The notes under the pieces are model-generated. The model was not told the origin of the DNA. It was given only the letters and a program-made list of their open reading frames with translations, and ran no database searches. 64,000 bases of DNA from Candidula unifasciata. Lineage: Eukaryota > Mollusca > Gastropoda > Stylommatophora > Geomitridae. How positions within the stretch are numbered: position 1 is the first letter of the stretch; each line of letters begins with the position of its first letter. Shown here in pieces: positions 56,701 through 60,829 of the stretch. A program made the position numbers and the translations under genes. Location: contig CAJHNH020008379.1 in NCBI GenBank assembly GCA_905116865.2, forward strand, positions 311,819 to 375,818, written 5' to 3'.

Positions 56701-59651
56701 AGATCTGCATTGAAATTCCACTGATAATGTCAAGTTGTTGCTGACTGAAAAATAAGCCATTGTCATACATGTGAACAATTAAATATCACATTGCTATGTA
56801 TAAATATTGCTGTAGATCAGTGGTCTCCATCTTATTTCAGGAAGCGCACCCCTCCCCCTTGAGTATATGGCAAGACCACCTATCCTCCCCCCCCCCCCCC
56901 CCCCCCCCCGGGCCCACACATTTTTCTTTAAAAAGAGCACCAAAATAAACCCAAGTACTTTTAACAAGAACTTGAGAAAAACCTCCAAATAAATTAAAGT
57001 GTCAAATGACAAAAGAAACAGTCACCAACAACTGGTAATTTAGTGTCCAAGCATCAGTGTGATGGTTGACACTGTTTTGTGTTATCTGCTACTTTTGGTC
57101 TGATGTTGGACAAGCACAACGGAGATCACTCTCCACATTAGGCTGGCAACGCTGTTTTGTTTTCTTGGCTGTTGAAGCTGAAAATCTGGATTATTACAGG
57201 TACAGATGCACACAATTTCAAAATGAGCCAGCATATGTATGTGTGAGCTAGCATGTATGTGCTCTAGCATATGTGTGTGTGAGCTAGCATGTGTGTGAGT
57301 CAACCAGTGTGTGCTGGCATATGTGTATGTGAACCAGCATGTGTTTGTGTGAGCTAGCATGTATGTGCTCTAGCATATGTGGGTGTACTAGCATATGTGT
57401 GTGTGAGAGCTAGCATGTGTGTGTGTGTGAGCCAGCCAGTGTGTGCTGGCATATGTGTATGTGAACCAGCATGTGATTGTGTGAGCCAGTATTTCAATAT
57501 GTGCTTGAGAGCCAGGATGTGTGTGCACTAGCATGTGTATGTGTGAACCACCATATGGGTGCGCTAGCATATGTGTGAGCCACCATGTTTATGTGCGTGA
57601 AAGCCAGGATGTGTGTGCACTAGCATGTGTGTATGTGAGCCAGCATTCTTGTGTAAAAGCCAGCATGCATGTGTGTGTGAAACCTAGTTAAATAAGTTAC
57701 TTAGTTGTTTAGTTTGCTATATAGTTAATTAATTTATTGTTTAGTTTGTTGAATAGTTAGGTTAGTTAATTTATTGTCAGTTAATTTATTGTTTAGTTAA
57801 AATATTTATGACCATTCATGTATTTATGACAGATGGTTGCTGCTGACCTGTTTGCTGCCTTCAAAGAAGTTGGTCTTGACAATGAAAAGGATGTAAAAGA
57901 GCTTGGAAGAAGGTAATTTTGTTGTTGACATGTGTTTCCTGTAAAGTGTCTCAAACTTGTTACAGTTACATGGAATTGACCTGACAAAGTTTGTAATCTG
58001 TAAACCTAATAAATGGACTCCATGTCTTCAGATTTAATCAGTTTGTCTGTAATTAATCTTGTATTCTAAGGTCTTCTGTTTCTTAAGCACTGTTAGTTCC
58101 AGAGAGATTACTTTCTAGTTATACTGTTAACTAGTTTTCTGTATGTTTCCTTTCCAGCCTCAGTTTTGTGTGTGTATGTTTTTTCTTACCTCAGATGTTT
58201 CCTTTCCAGCCTCAGTTTTGTGTGTGTATGTTTTTTCTTACCTCAGATGTTTCCTTTCCAGCCTCAGTTTTGTGTGTGTATGTTTTTTCTTACCTCTTCA
58301 TTTACTGGAAGTCGTTAACATTGCTCCATAATAAGCACCATAAACAATCCCTCTAAAATAAAAATATATTTGTATCCTGACCTCCTAAAAACTGTGCAGG
58401 CAAAAACACAACCAGTTGCATTAACTTGGTGTCTCATAAACATGACAGTGTAGAGAAATACCTGTTGAGTAGTATTTACATGGGGTTAGACCCTACTGGA
58501 AGTGCAGGATTTACCGCTTCCTGGGGCAAAAGGGTTAACTAATCTGTTTCAGCGACTAACCGGTTTAGTAACACCATTTACAGGGATTTGTAATGACTGG
58601 CAGTAGTTGATCAGCCGCTTTTTGGAAAGCAACAGGTTAATGTGTGTTTTAGTTTATTAGTTATTGTGTAAACCTAGTCGAAAATAATGATTTATTATTT
58701 TTCCTTTATTGTTTTTCAGTAACAAGACTTTTATTTGTCAATCTTAAACAGAATATCAGTAACAATGTTTGTATAGTAATCTGGCAGATTTGTTTGAATT
58801 TTCATATGGAATTTGTCTGTTGTGGAAAATACACCCCAGTATATCTTCTTCTTTATGTTCACTTGTTGTAAACTCCAGCAGAATGTTCTGGTTGTTCCTC
58901 CAACAACCAGCTTTAGTCCAACAAGACTTTTGTCTTGTTCTAGAACCCGAGTGTTGTATGCACATCCATTTGATAGATCTGCCTTTTTTGTATGCAGACT
59001 TTTGGTTCCTTGCCTCCCAGTCAGTGGACTCTTAAGTATGCTTGTTGGGGAAGTAGTGGGTCTGTTCTGGTTTCCCCACAAAGGGGGCAGGAACTTTCAC
59101 TGGGAACCCCCGTATGTGATCTATATGGGGTCTTCATGATAAGTGCTTCTTCGTCTTCTTTTTCCTTGCATTAACTGGCTGTAAACTCTGGTAAAAAGTT
59201 CTGGTTGTTCATCCGGACTTTTAGTCTTGTTCCAAGAACCTGGGTGTGAAGTGATGTAAGCTTTTTGCCTTCCTCTGTGAAGGTTGCATGTTGAGTTTCA
59301 TCAGACTCCATCATTCGATTTAAGTGCAAGAGTGCAAGTGGTTTAGAGATCTGTGAAGAGAGAGAAGAGAGTCATTGCTATAACTACAGTGTTTCATGTT
59401 TTATACAGAAGTGGATGAACAACCAGAACTTCCCTGTGTGTATGGCTAAGAAGGAGAAACATAATTTTTAATATATAATCTGTGATAAGCTCCTAGCCAA
59501 CAGCTGACATTACACATGTGTTCAATATTTCAGGTTCCGAGACACCTACTTATCATTGGGAGGAGGCATTTCCGCAAGTGAAGTCTTTCGTAGGTTCAGA
59601 GGTCGTGATCCGTCCACCGAGGCTCTACAGCCAGTGACGTTTTCTTCTTGA
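18596..59651 (+). CDS. M3-family (oligopeptidase A-like) mitochondrial pseudopeptidase, 18 exons, 722 aa
   Basis: Join 18596-18702, 26284-26447, 27953-28092, 29737-29805, 31135-31292, 34759-34863, 35405-35593, 37304-37405, 40322-40462, 43176-43272, 47049-47115, 49834-49914, 51261-51382, 54210-54414, 55137-55212, 56332-56479, 57833-57912, 59534-59651. The sum is 2169 nt with no internal stop. Residues 1-37 are basic and lack Asp/Glu, like a mitochondrial presequence. Residues about 48-270 match the N-terminal helical part of M3 peptidases (start like LPxFSxITP), and about 270-715 the catalytic half, ending with the family tail FRRFRGRDPS near 702-711. E. coli oligopeptidase A has 680 residues, so this is full length plus a leader. 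Known family members bind zinc through HEXXH and a downstream Glu. Here these are Q513-E514-F-G-N517 and Arg543, so hydrolysis is not expected. Fold residues (EWDAV 538-542, SGHYQTG, AFDME, AAYYS) remain. I infer a conserved non-catalytic role, perhaps peptide binding in mitochondria. The start has a good context (A at -3, G at +4). No host neighbour is visible. Confidence 0.9.
19049..19766. mobile_element. Foldback/MULE-like element with long inverted ends and 8-bp target duplication
   Basis: Left end GGCTCTCATCCGAACTTCTA (19049) mirrors the right end (19747-19766, read in complement GGCTCTCCTCCAAACTTCTA). The arms extend about 70 bp through CAGCATTATGGC and CCAAACAAATATCCT. ATAATTTA flanks both sides exactly (19041-19048, 19767-19774). 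An inner hairpin spans 19287-19386. There is no transposase, so it is non-autonomous. Long arms with 8-9 bp duplications fit Mutator-like or foldback elements. A partial relative lies near 27270-27415. Confidence 0.82.
19850..22440 (+). mobile_element. I-clade-like LINE, 5'-truncated, RT plus RNase H
   Basis: In order: a segment upstream of the RT (VFKRCAAKAKRAKWETF), RT fingers (TAPGTDGVRYGHMKAL), RT motifs GLPQGSAISPVLFN and FADDILAY, a thumb/connector (MRCQKGLSALKTMAA, LERIQNAAMRVILGCT), then RNase H with IIYTDGS, MEIEAV, VTDSES and SPGHAGVLGNEQVDRL, so all four acidic RNase H residues are present. Stops and frameshifts near 20451, 21028, 21185 and 21944 break it. The endonuclease region is absent. 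It lies in sense orientation in intron 1. The I/Nimbus assignment is by architecture. Confidence 0.88.
22440..22690. repeat. Family F repeat next to LINE end
   Basis: Shares CATATGGCTC, AGAA(C/T)GGCTAG and GTAGCTCTGG segments with 60050-60240. Both copies sit beside an I-like LINE 3' end, in opposite order. Confidence 0.5.
22885..23867 (+). mobile_element. I-like LINE 3' half with RNase H
   Basis: Reads RAYLKICADKKHPLHQALF, AEDVIRQICSLTD, then RNase H IIYTD (followed by a stop), MTMEVMAVTQALAWLE, ILSDSMSM and AGVDGNERADRLAGSA, and a C-terminal VNQRRTGTISHRTLGFILRG. It shares the same gene order as the 19850 copy but is another subfamily. It ends in the TAAC array. Confidence 0.85.
23868..23939 (+). 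repeat. (TAAC)n tail of LINE
   Basis: About 18 uninterrupted TAAC/AACT units directly after the LINE end GAGGATAACCC. Short tandem-repeat tails are typical of I-type LINEs. Confidence 0.85.
25166..25445 (+). repeat. Family A repeat (intron 1)
   Basis: Full-length copy ending in AGAAGAAGAAG. Confidence 0.75.
25540..25870 (-). mobile_element. RTE-like LINE 3' end (intron 1)
   Basis: Minus frame reads FGHVSRLRPDSA-like sequence and RARDRPNKHWIDGKSEAINL, a variant of the RGRPxxRW-DG motif at the end of RTE-type ORFs. Confidence 0.65.
25880..26240 (+). mobile_element. I-like LINE 3' end (intron 1)
   Basis: Starts inside RNase H (FSPGHVGVLGNEQADRLAGS) and continues to RIYNQTVTGATRIETLCLLL. It ends about 45 bp before exon 2, so it has pushed up close to the acceptor. 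Confidence 0.8.
26284..26447 (+). CDS. Exon 2: start of M3 domain, GC donor
   Basis: Residues 36-91. Contains the family opening (QLPQFSQITPNRC). The acceptor is ATTGCAG|CC after a T-rich tract. The donor is AAAG|GCAAGT, a GC-AG intron whose other five bases match the consensus. The frame joins exactly to exon 3. Confidence 0.9.
26470..26860 (+). repeat. Pyrimidine-rich tract and family J repeat (intron 2)
   Basis: 26470-26655 is CTCCT/CTTCTC-rich. 26660-26740 (CAAAAGGGCAGAATGTAAGA; CCCTTTAAAAATAAA) recurs at 31640-31725 and in reverse at 32855-32945. Confidence 0.55.
27495..27760 (+). repeat. Family E repeat (intron 2)
   Basis: Second copy of the repeat at 10060, with a G tract at 27507-27522. 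Confidence 0.5.
27953..28092 (+). CDS. Exon 3
   Basis: Residues 91-137. Includes the WATVKNLHYVSPT stretch, equivalent to the W-xx-V-xHL region of M3 peptidases. Acceptor TTTTTAG, donor CGG|GTTAGT, phase 0. Confidence 0.92.
28690..29040 (+). mobile_element. LINE 3' end fragment (intron 3)
   Basis: Broken frames resemble GHILRKSEKRITKKAL and CPKETLG-type RTE tails. Strongly decayed. Confidence 0.5.
29050..29705 (+). mobile_element. Mariner transposase relic (intron 3)
   Basis: The N-terminal part reads CCWAKGMSAKDIREEMLPVY and CWVKIFSQGCSK. After about 180 bp of broken sequence the C-terminal catalytic part reads LLCDNARLHTA and EHPPYSPDLAPSDFHLFGPL, then HLGGRHFANDAEVE. These match mariner (DDxD) transposases. 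The central catalytic region is deleted, so it is inactive. It ends at most 30 bp before exon 4. Confidence 0.85.
29737..29805 (+). CDS. Exon 4
   Basis: Residues 138-160, 69 nt, phase 0 on both sides. Acceptor AATTTCAG, donor AAG|GTAAGT. It follows directly after a mariner relic that ends about 30 bp upstream. Confidence 0.9.
30663..30942 (+). repeat. Family A repeat (intron 4)
   Basis: Full length, GTGTGGGGTTCCGGGTCC to a GAAGAAAGAAGAAG tail. One of the better preserved copies. Confidence 0.78.
31135..31292 (+). CDS. Exon 5
   Basis: Residues 161-213. Contains YQKRLVDLYLLEGKLNGMEL, equivalent to the long helix before the catalytic half in oligopeptidase A. Acceptor CCCCTCAG, donor CG|GTAAGC, phase 2. 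Confidence 0.92.
31357..31376. repeat. G20 tract (intron 5)
   Basis: One of many long G or C runs in the window; others include 27507-27522, 32636-32664, 50275-50294 and 56886-56910. Confidence 0.9.
31505..31725 (+). repeat. Family J repeat (intron 5)
   Basis: Contains GAAGGGCAGAATGTTAAACG and CTTAACCCTTTAAAAATAAA. Confidence 0.55.
32208..32456 (+). repeat. Family A repeat (intron 5)
   Basis: Lacks part of the 5' G-rich segment; ends in GAAGACGAAGAAGAAG. Confidence 0.7.
32855..32945 (-). repeat. Family J repeat, reverse (intron 5)
   Basis: TTTTTAATGGGTTAAGAATT and ATATTCTGCCCTTTGAGG are the complement of the copy at 31660. Confidence 0.55.
33230..33460 (+). mobile_element. RTE-like LINE 3' end (intron 5)
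   Basis: Reads TAVTWTPEGKDKKGRPKTTW then RRTMGSELSAASLTWKTALK, a typical GRPxxTWRR tail. Confidence 0.75.
34240..34508 (+). repeat. Family A repeat (intron 5)
   Basis: Contains a C tract where other copies have CCTCCCCAA; ends in AGGAAGAAGAA. Confidence 0.72.
34759..34863 (+). CDS. Exon 6
   Basis: Residues 213-248. Acceptor TTGTACAG, donor AG|GTAAGG, phase 2. Confidence 0.9.
35125..35265 (-). repeat. Family A repeat, partial (intron 6)
   Basis: Reverse-oriented 3' half starting with the CTTCTTCTTCTTCG tail; ends in the ACAGATCTGGCTGATTTAT core, 140 bp before exon 7. Confidence 0.7.
35405..35593 (+). CDS. Exon 7
   Basis: Residues 248-311. Contains the LQPANYQSMMTYCSDR stretch, equivalent to the family's L-xxPsY-xxvm-ya-R segment. 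Acceptor AAATAG, donor AG|GTAATT. Confidence 0.92.
35717..35888 (+). repeat. Family A repeat, partial (intron 7)
   Basis: 5' two-thirds of the unit, truncated after the AAAACGGATG core. Confidence 0.7.
36095..36262 (+). repeat. Family A repeat, partial (intron 7)
   Basis: 3' two-thirds, from CTGCCTGAGAGG to the GAAGAAGAA tail. Confidence 0.7.
36837..37303 (+). repeat. Small tandem array built on the exon 8 acceptor, split by a SINE-like repeat
   Basis: Units of 43-48 bp start GGATATTCCATGG (36840), AGATATGCTGTG (36885), AGATATTCTGTGGCTC (36928) and AGATAATCTGTTACTC (37252). The last unit runs into the real exon 8 start AG|ATATTCGGTGGCTC. The family A repeat at 36971-37232 interrupts the array. 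Confidence 0.8.
36971..37232 (+). repeat. Family A repeat inside the exon 8 acceptor array
   Basis: Full-length copy (GTGGGTTCCGGGGCCC to GAAGAAGAGGAAG). It splits a small tandem array derived from the exon 8 acceptor, so it inserted after the array formed. Confidence 0.75.
37304..37405 (+). CDS. Exon 8
   Basis: Residues 311-345. Contains AQMLGYTNYVELSMETKMA, equivalent to the family LLGYxnyaElSLatKMA segment. Acceptor CTTGCAG, donor AC|GTAAGT. Diverged copies of its acceptor lie just upstream. Confidence 0.93.
37630..37920 (+). repeat. Family C SINE with tRNA-like head (intron 8)
   Basis: Head has GAAGCGGCTAGATGC and GTAGGTTCAGGTCC (A and B box-like). The body ends near CACCTAAAGGCATGCAAAAGG. 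Confidence 0.62.
38000..38330 (-). mobile_element. LINE 3' end fragment (intron 8)
   Basis: Reverse strand reads like RLFTAEHLGGKPEEDQERDG with further degenerate frames; similar layout to other RTE-type tails. Confidence 0.4.
38400..38535 (+). repeat. Family C SINE body fragment
   Basis: Starts AGCTTTCAGGTTGACCAAGCC and includes GGGAAGTAAAGGTAGCTGG. Confidence 0.5.
38744..38985. repeat. Family K repeat (intron 8)
   Basis: Second copy of the repeat at 9247, starting after (CAT)n. Confidence 0.5.
39000..40300 (+). mobile_element. RTE-like LINE relic carrying a nested insertion (intron 8)
   Basis: 39010-39200 encodes RT fingers (PVYDDIPAELIQAGREA, WNSADWPKAWKRTVYISPPK). The RT resumes at 39554 (ALISHASQILLRILLKRIEK; AGFRCSRGTRDHIFN; DCSKSFDCVQHQKLWHML). 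Frames are broken by stops. 39206-39542 is a separate insertion. Confidence 0.8.
39206..39542 (+). mobile_element. Truncated RTE-like LINE nested in a related LINE, 11-bp target duplication
   Basis: 337 bp of LINE 3' end (RGKQRERILDSLVAWHGG; HAAGDHGLWRGMIAHASRQG), with ATTGTACTAAA on both sides (39195-39205, 39543-39553) and a (TGA)n tail. It splits the host LINE's RT domain. Confidence 0.85.
40322..40462 (+). CDS. Exon 9; its 3' end founds a tandem array
   Basis: Residues 345-392. Contains the WDISYWQRRHRDHLYG stretch, equivalent to the M3 WDxxYY motif. The last 40 bases plus the donor GG|GTAAGT are repeated about 26 more times in the following intron. Confidence 0.92.
40423..41916 (+). repeat. 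Minisatellite built on the exon 9 donor boundary (about 27 units of 55-57 bp)
   Basis: The first unit is the real exon 9 end (AGCTACTGGCAGAGGCGTCA, then TATATGG|GTAAGT). It is followed by about 26 diverged copies, each with TATGG followed by GTAAGT, GTAAAG, GTGAAT, GTAAAT or GCAAGT. Two unit lengths occur, with and without an extra TG in CTACTGTGGCAG. 40444-40630 is repeated at 41392-41578, a higher-order duplication. Confidence 0.95.
42203..42232. repeat. (CT)n microsatellite (intron 9)
   Basis: CT run with one interruption. Confidence 0.9.
42290..42427. mobile_element. TTAA-type MITE (intron 9)
   Basis: Ends CTCTTTGAGTCCC and GGGACTCAAAGAG are perfect inverted repeats. TTAA lies on the left; TTTA on the right. 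Related to 62875-63000. Confidence 0.75.
42490..42775 (+). repeat. Family A repeat (intron 9)
   Basis: Full length, GTGTGGGTTTCGGGTCC to AAGAAGGAGAAG. Confidence 0.78.
42890..43124 (+). repeat. tRNA-derived SINE with poly(A) tail and target duplication (intron 9)
   Basis: Head with TAGCGAAGTTGGTTAAA (A box-like) and CCGGGTTCACTCCCGGG (B box), a GC-rich body, and an A run at about 43100-43121. ATTTTATT occurs just before the element (about 42881) and just after the tail (43122), fitting a target-site duplication. It ends about 50 bp before the exon 10 acceptor and is unlike the other SINE families here. Confidence 0.7.
43176..43272 (+). CDS. Exon 10
   Basis: Residues 392-424. Contains SEYFPVNTVLLGLFDLCTKL, equivalent to the family YFp-xxVlxGlf-xx-xLfG segment. 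Acceptor CCTCCAG, donor GAG|GTAAGG, phase 0. Confidence 0.93.
43385..43570. mobile_element. hAT MITE with perfect 8-bp target duplication (intron 10)
   Basis: 186 bp element. Ends CAGGGCTATTCAACT and AGTTGTATAGCCCTG are inverted. GTCTAGAC flanks both sides (43377-43384, 43571-43578). A half copy occurs at 14416-14470 (CAGGGCTATTTAACT). Confidence 0.88.
43630..43830 (-). mobile_element. RNase H fragment of an I-like LINE (intron 10)
   Basis: Minus frame reads GDVGVPGKERADYFADTAVA, matching the last RNase H motif. Confidence 0.65.
43848..44840 (+). mobile_element. RTE-like LINE, RT palm to C-terminus (intron 10)
   Basis: A 286-codon open frame: VTTGVRQGCVLSPLLF, LLFADDQSILY, FKYLGSIFTEDGRMDREIE, FIPTLCYQCQTW, WFGHLTRMKNDQ, KARGRPRKR. 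The frame stops at TGA where relatives have Trp, then continues IDGVSETCRKHGLRTSDAAR to a real end near 44834. Long open frame and low decay suggest a fairly young copy. Confidence 0.85.
45296..45572 (+). repeat. Family A repeat (intron 10)
   Basis: Diverged copy with a G tract near its 5' end; conserved GAACCAGCAGTCTGCATA core. Confidence 0.72.
45741..46629. mobile_element. piggyBac-like non-autonomous element flanked by TTAA (intron 10)
   Basis: 889 bp between TTAA at 45737-45740 and 46630-46633. The ends CCCTCTTAGCACGG and CCGTGCTAAAAGGG are inverted repeats with one mismatch. Subterminal CCAAAAACACGGA (left) and TCCGTGTTTTTGG (right) are also inverted. The left end carries palindromic GGCCGATTATCGGCC. 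A short frame from 45987 (MSDSYVSAPKLYVDKTFESS) may be the remnant of a transposase N-terminus; the rest is deleted. Confidence 0.82.
47049..47115 (+). CDS. Exon 11
   Basis: Residues 425-447. Contains VDVWHSDVRVFNIMDSDG, equivalent to the conserved W-H-x-DVrxf strand. Acceptor CAAACAG, donor G|GTTAGT, phase 1. Confidence 0.92.
47222..47450 (+). repeat. Family D repeat (intron 11)
   Basis: Most complete copy: TTGGCTTGGCTTGGCTTTTT, CACAAGCGATAAACACCC, core, then AACGTCCTAAGAAGGACGT, a short hairpin at the end. Confidence 0.62.
47590..47702. repeat. (AT)n and (AC)n compound microsatellite (intron 11)
   Basis: ATATAT run to 47636, then CACACACACGCATGCATGCAC, a CTCTCT stretch, and an AC run to 47702. 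Confidence 0.93.
48098..48320. repeat. Family K repeat (intron 11)
   Basis: Third copy, with ATCATCATCATGTAGCAGGTC at its start and CCATGCCTTCTGCTATTA near its end. Confidence 0.5.
48980..49745 (+). mobile_element. RTE-like LINE 3' half (intron 11)
   Basis: Reads DISLLSHSRNQMQDKLNILD, LGLKIHKGKTKIMRIN, CLRKIEGIKWYDRITNVELW, RRCRCWIGHTLRKLENNITR-like, then GRPKNTWRRELENEVIKMGR. Several frameshifts. It ends about 95 bp before exon 12. Confidence 0.82.
49834..49914 (+). CDS. Exon 12
   Basis: Residues 447-474. Contains SSFYFDPFARPEKNT, equivalent to the family FYlDlyaR-xxK strand and loop. Acceptor TTTCAG, donor G|GTGGGT, phase 1. Confidence 0.92.
50225..50530 (+). repeat. G-rich tandem repeat, about four units of 75-85 bp (intron 12)
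   Basis: Units share GGCTTGCCATATTCTC, a long G tract, then CTGTGTTTATCTTGCAATAA. A related reverse segment with a C24 tract lies at 56845-56910. Confidence 0.82.
50545..50745 (+). repeat. Family C SINE body (intron 12)
   Basis: The best-preserved body: TCGACCCAGCCTTGAGTGGG to CGCCTGAAGGCGTGATAAAG, followed by CTTTACTTTACTTTAC. Confidence 0.65.
51261..51382 (+). CDS. Exon 13: first half of the degenerate zinc motif
   Basis: Residues 474-514. Ends FEDVQNLFQE, where active M3 peptidases have F-xEVxTLFHE. The first zinc ligand His is Gln513; the catalytic Glu514 is kept. Acceptor CTTGCAG, donor GAG|GTATTA, phase 0. Confidence 0.93.
51690..51769. mobile_element. Short TTAA-flanked MITE (intron 13)
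   Basis: 80 bp between TTAA at 51686 and 51770; starts CTCTTTCAGGACC and ends CATGACAGAG. Weaker inverted ends than its relatives. Confidence 0.5.
52830..53445 (-). mobile_element. I-like LINE 3' end (intron 13)
   Basis: The minus frame from 53445 reads TCHAGIKGHEWADQLASNAP then MDRADIINA, an RNase H end, followed by degenerate sequence. A family A repeat abuts it at 53450. Confidence 0.68.
53450..53742 (-). repeat. Family A repeat (intron 13)
   Basis: Full-length reverse copy from the CTTCTCCTTCTTTG tail to GGAACCCACAC, with a small internal duplication of AACATTTGTGTGCAGA. Confidence 0.77.
53845..54115 (+). repeat. Family C SINE with head (intron 13)
   Basis: Head includes GATCTTGGGTTCAAATATG. 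It ends in GGGTCCTTTACTTTG about 95 bp before exon 14. Confidence 0.6.
54210..54414 (+). CDS. Exon 14: second half of the degenerate zinc motif and lost third ligand
   Basis: Residues 515-583. Begins FGNGLQQLLT, where the family has FGHGLHHxLT, so the second His ligand is Asn517. EWDAVRVCSKF at 538-548 matches the family segment W-D-x-VELPSQ, so the third zinc ligand Glu is Arg543. SGHYQTGQVIP downstream is well conserved. Confidence 0.94.
54455..54692 (+). repeat. Family A repeat (intron 14)
   Basis: Begins GTGTGGGTTCCGGGATCC about 40 bp after the exon 14 donor and ends in GAGAAGAAGAC. A partial related copy lies at 54758-54850. Confidence 0.75.
54990..55105 (-). repeat. tRNA-like SINE head (intron 14)
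   Basis: GGGGATTTAACC...GCACACTATCTACTGTGCCA resembles a reversed tRNA-type head. Ends about 30 bp before exon 15. Confidence 0.35.
55137..55212 (+). CDS. Exon 15
   Basis: Residues 583-608. Contains QLLVSAFDMEIYMT, equivalent to the family QLexxxFDmxlh helix. Acceptor CCACAG, donor AC|GTAAGT. A diverged copy of its second half lies at 55320-55400. Confidence 0.9.
55240..56230 (+). repeat. 23-bp minisatellite in intron 15
   Basis: About 40 units of the type GTGACCACATAGTTTTGTGAT plus GA, with variants (TATTTTTGTG, GAGGGAACACATAG). Minus-strand open frames of up to 135 codons across it are by-products of the repeat. Confidence 0.93.
55320..55400 (+). pseudogene. Partial copy of exon 15 and its donor region
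   Basis: ATGATGTACCGGTTAG and GCATTTGATATGGAAATATA match exon 15 at 55167-55207. The donor GTAAGT has become GTAATA. The following CTGAGTTTTATGA also matches intron 15 (55228-55240). Confidence 0.85.
56332..56479 (+). CDS. Exon 16: substrate-loop region with altered residues
   Basis: Residues 608-657. Matches the HxFxGGYxAGYYSYxW segment of the family, but here the His is Ser640, GG is Glu644-Leu645 and the last Tyr is His653. Tyr646, Tyr650 and Tyr651 are kept. A CxxC (Cys633, Cys636) lies just before. Donor GAG|GTAAGC, phase 0. Confidence 0.93.
56525..56702 (+). repeat. Family A repeat, internally deleted (intron 16)
   Basis: 5' end, TTAGGGGCTTCC segment and the AAGAAGAAG tail are present; the central third is missing. 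Confidence 0.68.
57190..57690 (+). repeat. GT-rich minisatellite in intron 16
   Basis: Irregular 18-40 bp units mixing GAGCTAGCATGTGTGTG and GAGCCAGCATGTG. Confidence 0.85.
57833..57912 (+). CDS. Exon 17
   Basis: Residues 658-684, the helix MVAADLFAAFKEVGL. Acceptor TATGACAG, donor AG|GTAATT. Confidence 0.9.
58143..58300 (+). repeat. Three tandem 52-bp units (intron 17)
   Basis: TGTTTCCTTTCCAGCCTCAG starts each unit near 58144, 58196 and 58248. The copies are almost identical, so they are recent. Confidence 0.92.
58845..59095 (-). repeat. Family A repeat (intron 17)
   Basis: Reverse copy. A second, tail-only reverse fragment follows at 59145-59245 and a short forward fragment at 59408-59458. 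Confidence 0.72.
59534..59651 (+). CDS. Exon 18: C-terminus and stop
   Basis: Residues 684-722 and TGA at 59649-59651. Contains LSLGGGISASEVFRRFRGRD, the typical end of M3 peptidases (LxxGGsxxxxelfxxFrGR). Confidence 0.94.
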
Positions 59652-59830
59652 GTGGAAATTCTGTTATGTTCTGTTGAGTTTTGATGTTATGTTCTGTTGA
59701 GTTTTTATTCATTCATGTACAGATGATGTATGCATGCATTGTAAATTTAGTGATGCAGTCTCTCTCCAGCTGACATTTCAACAGTCTGACTGGTCTAACC
59801 TGGACACTTTTAGGGAGTGATACTTTCAAG
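59652..59830 (+). other. Proximal 3' UTR of the M3-like gene
   Basis: Follows the stop codon. It contains a short direct repeat of TTATGTTCTGTTGAGTTTT around 59670-59705. No AATAAA lies in the first 500 bp. The first AATAAA-like sites (60258, 60828) fall in repeats and 61465 lies further on, so the poly(A) site is unresolved. Confidence 0.4.
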
Positions 59831-59839
59831 TACAGAACT

Positions 59840-60000
59840 AAACAGAGGGCCCTTTTCTCATTATGAGAAGCATTGGGTATGTGGTGCTAGTCTTATATTT
59901 TTAAAGACCAATCACTACTTTTTAGGTTATTTGGTCAGCACTATCTATGCTTTTCTAGACATTTCCTTGAAACCTAGGAGTGTAGAGATTTTTATTTTTT
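59840..60000 (-). repeat. Family C SINE, reverse
   Basis: Contains TTTTTAAAGACCAATCAC and GTTATTTGGTCAGCAC, the reverse of the family body. Confidence 0.5.
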
Positions 60001-60049
60001 TTTATTTTACATTCACACTTTTTGTGTGAATTCAGACTTGTGGTCTTTT

Positions 60050-60240
60050 GGAGCAAGAGCAGATATGGTTAAAGTTGAAAGGATCGATTTCACAGCACTG
60101 GGCTTTTTCCCATATGGCTCGTATTTCTGCGCAGAATGGCTAGTCGTCTGCTGAAAGCCCCACACAGTGCACGAACTACGTAGCTCTGGTGACTATCATC
60201 AGGGATCGCCATAAAAATTGCAACCTGTGGTCAAAGCTCT
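60050..60240. repeat. Family F repeat (3' flank)
   Basis: Second copy of the repeat at 22440, directly before an I-like LINE end. Confidence 0.5.
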
Positions 60241-60485
60241 TTGGGAGCAAGTGAATGATAATAAAGGCACAAATAGATCATTGGTCTGGAGAGAACAGTA
60301 CAGCTAGCAGTGACCACCTATAGATTTGGTCAATATTCTAAACTCGGAGGAAAGGCAAGGAGGACATATAATCACCCTGCTGCTGGCGTCATCAGAACTG
60401 GAACTCTTCGCTAGCTGCTGAAGATGAGGATGGAGTTCTTAAGGGAATGTCCTGAGTGCTGTGATGTCAGTTCTTAGTTCAACAC
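60240..60485 (+). mobile_element. I-like LINE 3' end (3' flank)
   Basis: Contains GGAAAGGCAAGGAGGACATA and GGAACTCTTCGCTAGCTGCT, matching the last 150 bp of the copies at 22300 and 26100. Confidence 0.7.
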
Positions 60486-60829
60486 TCGATTTGTGGCCTT
60501 CAGGCCTAGTAGGCAAGTGTGGTAGTTGCCGCACCACTACTGTTCCTGATATTATAGCAGTCCTTGTTTTAAGTTTGGCCGACCTGGGAGCCCAGGTTAA
60601 TTACAACAAAACTTTGTTAACATGAGCTCACTTAAGACGAACTTTGGATTAACATAAACAGGCTTTTCGTCCCAGCAGGGATGAGCTCTTGATTTTTCGG
60701 TCCCTAGGAATTCATACAAACGAGGTTATACTGTGTAAAATTCCACTTTGGTTGCTCATTTTAACCCAAGATCTTCGAGCTGGTGTGGAAAAACTTAACC
60801 ACTGTGCCACCACCGCTCCCATAATAAAT

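Noticed and set aside
57082..57570. Thr/His-rich minus-strand frames
   Set aside because: They are translations of the GT-rich minisatellite.
18596..59651. The M3-like gene is a decayed pseudogene
   Set aside because: No stop or frameshift in 2169 coding bases, and all 17 introns have proper ends and matching phases.
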